Source: Halococcus sediminicola (lineage in GTDB: Archaea > Halobacteriota > Halobacteria > Halobacteriales > Halococcaceae). Taken from it: a stretch of DNA of 64,000 nt. Shown piece after piece: positions 8,530-16,132 of the stretch. Location of the stretch: contig NZ_BBMP01000022.1 of NCBI RefSeq assembly GCF_000755245.1, positions 62,001-126,000 on the forward strand, written 5' to 3'. Within the stretch, counting starts at the first letter, position 1; the number at the start of each line of letters is the position of its first letter. A model generated the notes under the pieces. The model did not search any database, was not told where the DNA came from, and was given only the letters and a program-made list of their open reading frames with translations. The position numbers and the translations under genes are program-made.

Positions 8530-10152
8530 ATGAACACGTGGCAGCGCCGCACCGTGCGCTCGCTGGTCGTGCTCGCGGCCATGATAGTCGTCTACGCGCT
8601 CGTCTACGACTACGGCATGAGCGCCTTCGAGGGCGAACCCGAGACGTTCCTCCACTCGCTGCAGGTCGTCGTCGAGGCGTTCACCACGACGGGCTTCGGT
8701 TCCGACGCGCCGTGGACGAGTCCGGCGATGAACCTGCTGGTCATCGCGATGGACCTCACGGGCGTCGCACTCATCTTCCTCGCGCTCCCGGTGGTCGTCT
8801 TCCCGCTGCTCGAAGAGACGCTCTCGACGAGCGCACCCTCCAGCGTGGACCTCACGGACCACGTCGTCATCTGTGCGTACACCCCGCGCGGCGAGACGCT
8901 CATCGAGGAACTCGACAGTCGGGAAATCCCCTACGTCGTGCTCGAAGCCGACCGCGAGCGCGCCGACGACCTCCACGAGGACGGTCTCCGAGTGGTGCAC
9001 GGCGACCCCGAGGTACCCGACGCGCTCGCGCGAGTGAACCTCGCCGACGCGCGGGCGCTCGTCGCCGACGCGAGCGACGAGGTGAACGCCTCGATCGCGC
9101 TCGCGGCCGCCGACTGGGCCGACACCAGGGTGATCACGTTCGTCGAGGACACCGCTGTCGCCGACTACCACCGCTATGCGGGTGCCGACGACGTGTTCTC
9201 GCCGCGCCGGCTCGTCGGCGAGAGCCTCGCGGACAAGGTCACGACGGCGGTCTCGGCCGAACTCGGCGACGTCATCGAGATCGGTGCGGACTTCGAGGTC
9301 GCCGAACTGCCGGTCCAGCCCGGCAGCGACCTCGCGGGGGCCACCATCGCCGACAGCGCCATCGGCGAGCAGACGGGCGCGAACGTCATCGGCGCGTGGC
9401 TGCGCGGCGAGTTCGTCAGCCCGCCCGGTCCCGAGGCTCGCCTCGACGAACACTCCTTACTGCTGGTAGCCGGCCGCGAATCCCAGCTCGAACGGCTGAA
9501 GGAGATGACGCTGCTCGAAACCCGCCCACACCGGCGCGGTCGCGTCATCGTCGCCGGTCTCGGCGAAGTCGGTTCCACGGTAAAGGAGGCGGTCGAAGAC
9601 GACGGCCTCGAAACGGTCGGCGTCGACATCGAGGACGTGCCGGGTACCGATGTCCGTGGCGACGCCACCGAAGAGAGTACCCTGAGAGAGGCGGGCATCG
9701 ACGGGGCGAGCGCCGTGATCCTCGCGCTGCCGAACGACACACAGACCGTCTTTGCGACGCTGGTCATCCGCGAACTCGCGCCCGACGTGGAGGTGCTCGC
9801 GCGCGTCAAGGAGACCGCGAGCGTCCGCAAACTCTACCGCGCCGGCGCGGACTACGTTCTCGCGCTGCCGGTCGTCAGCGGCCGGATGCTCGCCTCCACC
9901 ATCTTGGACGAGGAGGTGATGAGCTTCGACAAGCAGATCGAGGTGATCAAGACCCGCTGTCCGCGCCTCGACGGGCGCACCCTCCGCGAGGCCGACGTCC
10001 GCGCACGCACCGGTTGTACCGTCATCGCGGTCGAGCGCGACGGGACGACCGTCACGGACGTCGGTCCCGACTTCGAAATCCGGGCGAGCGACGAACTCGT
10101 CGTCGTCGGCATCGACGCGGACGTCAACCGCTTCGCCGCGCTGCTCGAGTGA
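8530..10152 (+). CDS. K+ channel-like protein with two TrkA (RCK) modules
   Basis: A 540-residue membrane protein. The N-terminal about 100 residues hold two hydrophobic helices around a pore segment with TTTGFGSDAP, resembling a K+ selectivity filter. The rest is two successive TrkA-N/TrkA-C modules: the first nucleotide-binding fold begins near VVICAYTPRGETLIEEL and the second at RVIVAGLGEVGSTVKEA, with GLGEVGS matching the G-x-G-x-x-G dinucleotide-binding loop. The first lacks that exact loop. This is the architecture of ligand-gated archaeal potassium channels. It is transcribed alone and ends 1 nt before the convergent DUF3179 gene. Confidence 0.85.
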   Translation: MNTWQRRTVRSLVVLAAMIVVYALVYDYGMSAFEGEPETFLHSLQVVVEAFTTTGFGSDAPWTSPAMNLLVIAMDLTGVALIFLALPVVVFPLLEETLSTSAPSSVDLTDHVVICAYTPRGETLIEELDSREIPYVVLEADRERADDLHEDGLRVVHGDPEVPDALARVNLADARALVADASDEVNASIALAAADWADTRVITFVEDTAVADYHRYAGADDVFSPRRLVGESLADKVTTAVSAELGDVIEIGADFEVAELPVQPGSDLAGATIADSAIGEQTGANVIGAWLRGEFVSPPGPEARLDEHSLLLVAGRESQLERLKEMTLLETRPHRRGRVIVAGLGEVGSTVKEAVEDDGLETVGVDIEDVPGTDVRGDATEESTLREAGIDGASAVILALPNDTQTVFATLVIRELAPDVEVLARVKETASVRKLYRAGADYVLALPVVSGRMLASTILDEEVMSFDKQIEVIKTRCPRLDGRTLREADVRARTGCTVIAVERDGTTVTDVGPDFEIRASDELVVVGIDADVNRFAALLE

Positions 10153-10153
10153 C

Positions 10154-11332
10154 TCACGCGCCGTAGAGTTCCGTGTCGGGATGGAAGTCACGCCACGCGA
10201 ACAGGAACATCGGCGAGGCGTCGTTGGCCCGCTCCAGCCGTGTGCCTCCGTGGGGTCCATCGACTGCCCGACCCGTCGTGCGCTCCCAGCGCGACCCGCC
10301 GGCACGCAGATGGCCGTCGCCGGCCGGCCCGAATTCCATGAGTTCGCCGTCGACTCGCCGCTCGTAGGCGACGAGACTCGCGCCCGGCGCGACCGTAATC
10401 ACTACGGGCAGGTCGCCGACGCGGTCGTTGACGACGCCCGCCCCTCGCACGGCGTCGAACGGATAGGCCCGCACCGCCGTCCCTGTGCTGATGCCGATGA
10501 CCTCCGTCTTCGGGTGGCGTTCCCCGGCGTAGCTCTCGCCGCCGATACCGATGCGCCGGGACTCGTCGTAGCCCACGTAGGGGTTCGACTCGTAATCGCG
10601 CGACGTCGGACCACCGATGGTTCCCGAGACCGGCGGCGGGAGCAACACTTCTGTATCAGGGTGGCTATCGGTCCACGCACCCCACGTCGTCAGCGTCGAC
10701 GGCACGAGCGAGAGCGTTTGTCCCGTTTTCGGCCCGCGAATGGCGGTCGCCATGATCTGACTCCACAGACTGTCGGTCGCGCGGTCGTACATCACTAAAT
10801 CGGAGTTCCAGAGGTAGCCCGACACCCCGAAGACGATCTCCTCGCCGTCGACCGTTCGCTCGGCGGTCAGGCCGCTCCCACAGAGCGGACAGTAGGTGAC
10901 CAACAGCGGACCACCGAAGTCGTCGTTGACGATCTCGTGCCAGTTGAGGACGGCGAGCGGGTAGGCGCGCGCTCGGCCACCGCGCTCGACGCCGACGACC
11001 CGTTCCTCCGGGTCGAGCGTCGGGTCCGATCGGTACTCGACGCCCTCCCGATTGCTGGCCGTCGTCGAGAAGTCGCTCCAGTCGGTGCCGAATCGCGGGT
11101 CGACTATCGCCGGGATGCCGTCCTTCGCCGCACCGCGCTGGAGGTCGCTCTTCGGGACCGGCAGCGAGACTTCTCCTTGGTTCGCACTGGTTCCCGTGGT
11201 GTTCCCCTCGCCCCGAGCGGCCGCTGCCGTCGGCGACGCGCGGCCCGCGTCCGGCCGACCGACGAGACCCGCACAGCCCGCAAAGGCGGGCACTCCCGTC
11301 GCGAGCGCCGCGAGACAGCGTCGTCGGTCCAT
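10154..11332 (-). CDS. DUF3179 domain lipoprotein
   Basis: A 392-residue protein with an N-terminal signal (MDRRRCLAALATG) and a lipobox-like FAGC, so probably an exported lipoprotein with a Ser/Thr/Ala-rich spacer. The body matches the DUF3179 family, whose hallmarks are visible: NWHEIVND, VTYCPLCGSG and SLWSQIMATA. The CPLCG pair and the divergent thioredoxin-like gene suggest a redox or metal-related role outside the membrane, but the family function is not established. The 99-bp gap to the TlpA gene must hold both promoters. Confidence 0.8.
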   Translation of the reverse strand: MDRRRCLAALATGVPAFAGCAGLVGRPDAGRASPTAAAARGEGNTTGTSANQGEVSLPVPKSDLQRGAAKDGIPAIVDPRFGTDWSDFSTTASNREGVEYRSDPTLDPEERVVGVERGGRARAYPLAVLNWHEIVNDDFGGPLLVTYCPLCGSGLTAERTVDGEEIVFGVSGYLWNSDLVMYDRATDSLWSQIMATAIRGPKTGQTLSLVPSTLTTWGAWTDSHPDTEVLLPPPVSGTIGGPTSRDYESNPYVGYDESRRIGIGGESYAGERHPKTEVIGISTGTAVRAYPFDAVRGAGVVNDRVGDLPVVITVAPGASLVAYERRVDGELMEFGPAGDGHLRAGGSRWERTTGRAVDGPHGGTRLERANDASPMFLFAWRDFHPDTELYGA

Positions 11333-11431
11333 ACTCCCGAATGCCGGCCACCGGGGTTAACGAACGCGGGCTTGTGCGTGAACAGCTCACACACGCTACA
11401 GCGTTTTCGTCCGGCGGCCGTAGTGGGAGCT

Positions 11432-11959
11432 ATGGGATGGACACGTCGGCGACTGCTCGGGGCGAGCGGGGTCGCTGGCGCAGGTGTGCTCACCGGCTGT
11501 TCGGGCGTACTCGGCCGCACGGGAGAGGCGGCTGCGGGCAGCCTCCACACGCTTGACGTCGCCGGGTCCTCCGGAAAAACCGTCCCGATTCGGCCGCCCG
11601 GTCGCGTCGCACTGCTCGATTTCTTTGCGACGTGGTGTGCGCCCTGCAAACCTGAGATGACGAACCTCCGCGCGGTCGGCGAGCGCTTTCCCGACCTTCA
11701 CCTGCTCTCGATCACGTGGGAGGACGATGCCGCGGCCGTGCGGGCGTTCTGGAAGGAATATCGAGGAGCGTGGCCGGTCGCGCTCGACCCCGACGTGCGG
11801 ACGGGCGAGCGCTACGGCGTGAGGCGCATCCCGACGCTGATCGTGTTCGCACCGGATGGCACGGAGACGTGGCGACACACCGGTCTCGCCGGGACCGATG
11901 CCATTACCGAAGCGGTCACGGCGGCGATGGACGGGAGTGCGGACGGAGCTGGCAGCTAA
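11432..11959 (+). CDS. TlpA-like thioredoxin lipoprotein
   Basis: A 175-residue exported thiol-disulfide protein. MGWTRRRLLGASG is a Tat-type signal and LTGC a lipobox, so it should be anchored outside the cytoplasmic membrane. The thioredoxin domain carries the active site FFATWCAPCKPEM and the cis-proline region VRRIPTLIVF. The ATG at 11432 is the natural start for this signal peptide. Its stop overlaps the start of the CcdA-like gene (TAATG), so the two are translationally coupled: CcdA would pass electrons through the membrane to this protein. Confidence 0.87.
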   Translation: MGWTRRRLLGASGVAGAGVLTGCSGVLGRTGEAAAGSLHTLDVAGSSGKTVPIRPPGRVALLDFFATWCAPCKPEMTNLRAVGERFPDLHLLSITWEDDAAAVRAFWKEYRGAWPVALDPDVRTGERYGVRRIPTLIVFAPDGTETWRHTGLAGTDAITEAVTAAMDGSADGAGS

Positions 11960-12696
11960 TGGCGTTCGAGGGCTTTCGGCTCGGGTTCGCCTTCAGCGCC
12001 GGCGTGGCGACGTTCTTCGCGCCGTGTGCGTATCCGCTGCTGCCGGGCTACGTCGCCTACTACCTCGGGAGCGACGTCGAAGTCCCGGTCAAAGGGACGG
12101 GAGAAACGAAACGGGTGGGAGGGACGGAACCGGCGACCGGACGGGCGGTGCGTCGCGCGGCGCTGGTCGGCGTACTCGTGAGCCTCGGTTTCGTTCTGGT
12201 CTATGGTGTGCTCGCCGGTGTCGTGCTCGCGGTCGGTACCCGAGCGCTCGCGGACGTCGCGCTGCTCGAACTCGTCGTCGGGGCGCTGCTCGTCGTTCTC
12301 GGAGTGCTGATGGCGCTCGGACGTACCCCCACCGTCCACGTCACGCTGCCCGAGCGGCGGCGTTCGCCGGTGGCGTTCGTGGGTTTCGGCGTCGTCTACG
12401 CCGCCGCGGCCGCCGGCTGTACCGCGCCGCTGTTCGTCGCCGTCGCGCTCTCGGCGCTCGCGGGCGGCCCCACGACGGCGCTCGCCACCCTCGGCGCGTA
12501 CGCGGCCGGGATGAGCGCTCTGATGGTCGTGCTCACAGTTTTATCGGCGCTCGGGCGTGGGGCACTGCTCCGCCGGTTGCCCGATCCCGGCCGGATCTCG
12601 CGGGTCGCCGGCGTACTGCTCGTCCTCGCAGGTCTCGCACAGCTCTACCTCTTCCTCTTCACGTTCGATGGAATCGCGCTGCTCGGCCTTTCGTAG
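11959..12696 (+). CDS. ccdA: CcdA/DsbD-type thiol-electron transporter
   Basis: A 245-residue membrane protein with about six helices of the CcdA (cytochrome c biogenesis, DsbD transmembrane) family. The paired cysteines expected of the family are present: ATFFAPCAYPLLPGY in helix 1 and AAAAGCTAPLF in the middle helix. It carries reducing equivalents from cytoplasmic thioredoxin to an external acceptor, here most likely the preceding TlpA-like lipoprotein. The loop of about residues 36-55 is charged. The start overlaps the upstream stop as TAATG. Confidence 0.85.
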   Translation: MAFEGFRLGFAFSAGVATFFAPCAYPLLPGYVAYYLGSDVEVPVKGTGETKRVGGTEPATGRAVRRAALVGVLVSLGFVLVYGVLAGVVLAVGTRALADVALLELVVGALLVVLGVLMALGRTPTVHVTLPERRRSPVAFVGFGVVYAAAAAGCTAPLFVAVALSALAGGPTTALATLGAYAAGMSALMVVLTVLSALGRGALLRRLPDPGRISRVAGVLLVLAGLAQLYLFLFTFDGIALLGLS

Positions 12697-12746
12697 CGCG
12701 ATGATGGGCCAGAAAACATATGCCGTCCGCCGCGAGCGTCTCCGCC

Positions 12747-13658
12747 ATGTCCTCCCACACCCGTGCCGTGACCGCGCTCGCACTCGTCGTCCTCGTCGTG
12801 CTCGCCGGCTGTTCCGGGGGTGGCGGTGCGGGTGGCGGAGAGGTCGCCTCCAACGGTGGCGGTGCCGGAGCATCCGGCGGGGATGGCGGAGCGGCCGACG
12901 AGGGTGCTGGGGCTAGCGACGGACGGGCAGACAGCGGACAGATCGGTAGCGGGGAGGCGCTTCAGTCCAGACCGGTGCGCATCAAGACCGGTCGCGCGCA
13001 GTTGGAGGTCGGAAACGTCAGCACGGCCAGCGAAAACTTGACGCGGGCCACGCGGCGGCTAGGTGGCTACGTCAGCGCGTCGAGCGCGACCACTCAGGAG
13101 ATCGACGGGGAGAACCGCACGACCGGACGACTGGTGCTCAGAGTCCCACGTCGGAACTTCTCGGCGCTCTTCGGGCGCGTCAAAGCCGCCGGAGCCGTCC
13201 AGAACTCGGATAGCAACACGACCGACGTCAGCAGGCAGTTGGTCGACCTCAGGGCGCGCCTGAACAACTCGCGGGCACAGCGCAACCGACTGCGGAGCCT
13301 CTATGCGAACGCCAGCGACACCCAAGCGACTCTCGAAGTGCAAAAGCGTCTCTCGACCGTGCAGTCGAGAATCGAACGCCTCGAGGGGCAATTACAATCG
13401 CTTCGAGGGCAGGTGGCCTACTCGACTATTACTGTCGACCTCGCCGAATCCGTACCCGAACAGCCGAACGAGCAGTGGTACGACGTCGGCGTGATCGGGG
13501 CCTTTCTCTCGTCGGTCGGGGGCGTCGTCACGGCACTGCGGGCGCTCGTGGTCGGTCTCGCCTATCTCGCGCCGTACCTGCTCGTCTTCGGTCTGCCCCT
13601 CTCGGTGGTCGGTTACGTCGCCTATCGATGGCGAGCCGAGAGGTCGGGACTGGAGTGA
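12747..13658 (+). CDS. DUF4349 domain lipoprotein
   Basis: A 303-residue envelope protein. A Sec-type signal ends in a lipobox (VLAGC), followed by a Gly-rich spacer of about 60 residues. The DUF4349 domain follows (TGRLVLRVPRRNFSALF), with a coiled-coil segment (LDVQ-like heptads around TLEVQKRLSTVQSRIERLEG) and one C-terminal transmembrane helix with a basic tail. A TATA-like ACATATG at 12716-12722 is 25-31 nt upstream of the chosen ATG. Function is unknown; the topology is a membrane-spanning protein with an external coiled coil. Confidence 0.8.
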   Translation: MSSHTRAVTALALVVLVVLAGCSGGGGAGGGEVASNGGGAGASGGDGGAADEGAGASDGRADSGQIGSGEALQSRPVRIKTGRAQLEVGNVSTASENLTRATRRLGGYVSASSATTQEIDGENRTTGRLVLRVPRRNFSALFGRVKAAGAVQNSDSNTTDVSRQLVDLRARLNNSRAQRNRLRSLYANASDTQATLEVQKRLSTVQSRIERLEGQLQSLRGQVAYSTITVDLAESVPEQPNEQWYDVGVIGAFLSSVGGVVTALRALVVGLAYLAPYLLVFGLPLSVVGYVAYRWRAERSGLE

Positions 13659-13659
13659 G

Positions 13660-13667
13660 GTTTTAAC
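13660..13667 (+). promoter_or_regulatory. TATA box of macro-domain gene
   Basis: GTTTTAAC lies 23-30 nt upstream of the ATG at 13690, giving a leaderless transcript for the macro-domain gene although it is only 31 nt downstream of the DUF4349 stop. Confidence 0.5.
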
Positions 13668-13689
13668 CGCTGGCGGCGCGACGACCGAT

Positions 13690-14199
13690 ATGGACTACGA
13701 GGTGATTCGGGGCGACATCGCCGCCCAGCGGGCCGACGCACTCGTAAACGCCGCCGGTACCAGTCTGAAGATGGGATCGGGCGTCGCCGGGGCGCTCAGA
13801 CGCGGCGCGGGCGAGGGGATCGACGAGGCAGCCGTCGCGCAGGGACCCATCGATCTCGGAGCGGTGGCGGTCACCGACGCCTACGACCTCGACGCTGAGT
13901 GGGTGATCCACGCCGCCGCCATGCCCCACTATGGAGATGGGCAGGCGACCGCCGAGAGCATCCGTGATGCGACGCGAAACAGCCTCGCACGCGCCGACGA
14001 CCTCGGCTGTGAGTCGCTCGTACTCCCCGCACTGGGCTGTGGCGTCGCCGGGTTCGATCTCCGGGAGGGCGCACGGCTCATCTGCGAGGAACTCACGGCG
14101 TACGAGCCGGAATCGTTAGCCGACGTACGCCTCGTCGGCTACGGCGAGGAGGCTGCAACTATCCGCCAGGCGGCTGCCGCCGTCCAGGACTGCCAGTAG
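13690..14199 (+). CDS. Macro-domain ADP-ribose-binding protein
   Basis: A 169-residue single macro domain. The N-terminal VIRGDIAAQRADALVNAAG contains the Asp and Asn of the ADP-ribose pocket; SGVAGALRRGAG is the phosphate-binding glycine loop and PALGCGVAGFD the second one. Such proteins bind or hydrolyse ADP-ribose derivatives, or remove ADP-ribose from macromolecules, in the cytoplasm. It has its own promoter and appears to stand alone. Confidence 0.88.
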   Translation: MDYEVIRGDIAAQRADALVNAAGTSLKMGSGVAGALRRGAGEGIDEAAVAQGPIDLGAVAVTDAYDLDAEWVIHAAAMPHYGDGQATAESIRDATRNSLARADDLGCESLVLPALGCGVAGFDLREGARLICEELTAYEPESLADVRLVGYGEEAATIRQAAAAVQDCQ

Positions 14200-14350
14200 A
14201 GAACGAGCCACACGCCCACGACAACGACATCAGCCGGAGGTCCGAATTATCGCTTCGCCACGAGGTTGGTGAAAAAATCGCGCCACGGCGTGACTGTATC
14301 GAACGCTCGCCTCCGGTAGATTAATGCTGCCGGAGCAAACTCGGTATGGC

Positions 14351-15556
14351 ATGGCAAAAACTGACGCTAGCCGTGAAGCGAAGACGACCTCCACGGACAG
14401 CTCCCGGCGGGCGTTCCTGCGGACGGCCGGCGCGATCGGTATCGTCGGCGCGACCGGTCTCGCGGGCTGTTCCGGGGGCGGTGGCGACAACGGCTCCGGT
14501 GGCGGCGGCACGAGCGGTGGCGGGACGAGCGGTGGCGGGGGCGGCAACGGCTCCGGCTCCGGTGGCGGTGGCGGCGGGGGCGGCTCCGGCAACCTCGTCT
14601 GGGACGCCGGCGGCACCGGCGGGACGTACTTCCCGCTCTCGAACGAGATCAAACAGGTCGTCCAGTCGAACACCGACTACAGCCTCCAGGTACGCTCGAC
14701 GGGTGCATCGGTCGAGAACGTCGGCAGCCTCGCGGACGGGTCGGCCGACTTCGCGCTGATACAGAACGACATCGCCTCCTTTGCGAAAAACGGCACGGGC
14801 ATCGACGCGTTCGAGGGCAACGCGGTCAAGAGCCTGCGCGGCGTCGGCACGCTCTATCCCGAGACGATCACCATCGTCACGCCCGGCAACACCGACATCC
14901 AGAAAGTGGCGGACCTGAGCGGCAAGACCGTCAACACCGGTGACCTCGGCAGCGGCACACAGGTCGACGCGAAGATGATCCTCGATGCGGTCGGGGTTTC
15001 GGACTATACCGAGCAGAACACCGACTTCTCGCAGGCCGCCGAGCAGATCCAGAACGGCGACATCGACGCCGCGTTCGTCGTCGGCGGCTGGCCGGTCGGT
15101 GCGATCGCCGAACTCGCCGAGACGAGTTCGATCGGCATCGTCGCCATCGAGGGCCAGGAGCGCCAGCAGGTCAAACAGGCCGCGGACTTCTTCGCCGACG
15201 ACGAGATCCCCGGTGGAACCTATCAGGGCATCGGCGAGGCCAAGCCCACGGTCGCCGTGCAGGCGATGATCGCCACGACGACCCAGGTTTCCGAGGAGGT
15301 TGTCCAAACCGTGACGGCCGCGCTCTTCGACAACGTCTCCGATCTGACCATCAAAAAGGAGTTCATCACCGCCGGCTCCGCACAGGAGGGGATGTCCATC
15401 GAACTCCATCCCGGTGCGGCGGCGTACTTCGACTCGGCGGGCGGCGGCACGACCGGGGCAGGCGGAGAGACCACGATGGGCGAAGGGACGGCGATGGGCG
15501 GAGAGACCACGATGGGTGAGGAGACGACGATGGGCGGCGGCACGACCTCGTCCTAA
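14351..15556 (+). CDS. TAXI-family TRAP substrate-binding lipoprotein
   Basis: A 401-residue exported solute receptor. SSRRAFLRTAG is the Tat motif and LAGC the lipobox. A Gly/Ser-rich spacer of about 40 residues precedes the TAXI domain (LVWDAGGTGGTYFPLSNEI is its opening). The last about 30 residues are a low-complexity Met/Thr/Gly/Glu tail with repeated TTMGE units. It should capture the substrate outside the membrane and hand it to the fused TRAP permease two genes on. The ATG at 14351 is chosen because the signal peptide starts there. Substrate unknown; many TAXI receptors take C4-dicarboxylates or glutamate-like acids. Confidence 0.88.
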   Translation: MAKTDASREAKTTSTDSSRRAFLRTAGAIGIVGATGLAGCSGGGGDNGSGGGGTSGGGTSGGGGGNGSGSGGGGGGGGSGNLVWDAGGTGGTYFPLSNEIKQVVQSNTDYSLQVRSTGASVENVGSLADGSADFALIQNDIASFAKNGTGIDAFEGNAVKSLRGVGTLYPETITIVTPGNTDIQKVADLSGKTVNTGDLGSGTQVDAKMILDAVGVSDYTEQNTDFSQAAEQIQNGDIDAAFVVGGWPVGAIAELAETSSIGIVAIEGQERQQVKQAADFFADDEIPGGTYQGIGEAKPTVAVQAMIATTTQVSEEVVQTVTAALFDNVSDLTIKKEFITAGSAQEGMSIELHPGAAAYFDSAGGGTTGAGGETTMGEGTAMGGETTMGEETTMGGGTTSS

Positions 15557-15619
15557 CCCGTCGACTCCGACCCCGCGCATCGGACGCCGAACGCTGCGGC
15601 CGACCGCACACGATTGTCG

Positions 15620-16132
15620 ATGACCGACCGACGTCTCACACGACTCGCTCGCCTTCTCCTCGTAGTCGTGGCCATCGCGGTCGTGCTCACCGCCGTCGCC
15701 GCGGCCACGCCGGCCGGCAGCGCGCTCGTCGTCGAGGACGCCGACAGCGGCGAACGGCTGCTTTCCACCCCTGTCTCTGAGGGAACGCCGGTCGTTCTCA
15801 GCTACAATCACAGCGTCGAGAAGACGCCCATCCACGACGTCTACGTGGTTCGGAACGGCTCGCTCGTGATGACGCGCATGGAGTTTCAGTCCTACGGCTG
15901 GGGGTTGCCGGCGCGCGCGAACGTCACCCGCGAGAACGGGTCGTTCACCTTCGATCCACAGGGGAGCTACGAGGAGCTGTACGTGAAGCCGGGTCGGACC
16001 GCCGGCCACCGGCTTCGGGTGGGTAATCGCAGCTACGACCTCGTGGCGCTCTCGAACGCCGAGGGCGTTCGCCTCGCCATCACCGAACGCTCCGTTCTGC
16101 AGAACACACTCGATACCTTCAATGAGCACTGA
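15620..16132 (+). CDS. DUF1850 protein of the TRAP operon
   Basis: A 170-residue protein with one N-terminal hydrophobic segment (signal peptide or anchor) and the DUF1850 domain: LSYNHSVEKTPIHDVY is its signature. DUF1850 genes are known to sit between TAXI receptor and fused permease genes, as here. Its stop lies 11 nt inside the permease gene, so the two are translationally coupled. An accessory role in the transporter is inferred from this conserved context. The ATG at 15620 is preferred to an upstream TTG. Confidence 0.85.
   Translation: MTDRRLTRLARLLLVVVAIAVVLTAVAAATPAGSALVVEDADSGERLLSTPVSEGTPVVLSYNHSVEKTPIHDVYVVRNGSLVMTRMEFQSYGWGLPARANVTRENGSFTFDPQGSYEELYVKPGRTAGHRLRVGNRSYDLVALSNAEGVRLAITERSVLQNTLDTFNEH

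Noticed and set aside
8433-10166. Long Arg-rich open frame overlapping the channel gene
   Set aside because: It is the +1-type shadow frame of the high-G+C RCK channel gene; the translation is dominated by Arg, Gly and His with no domain, while the 8530 frame is clearly a K+ channel.
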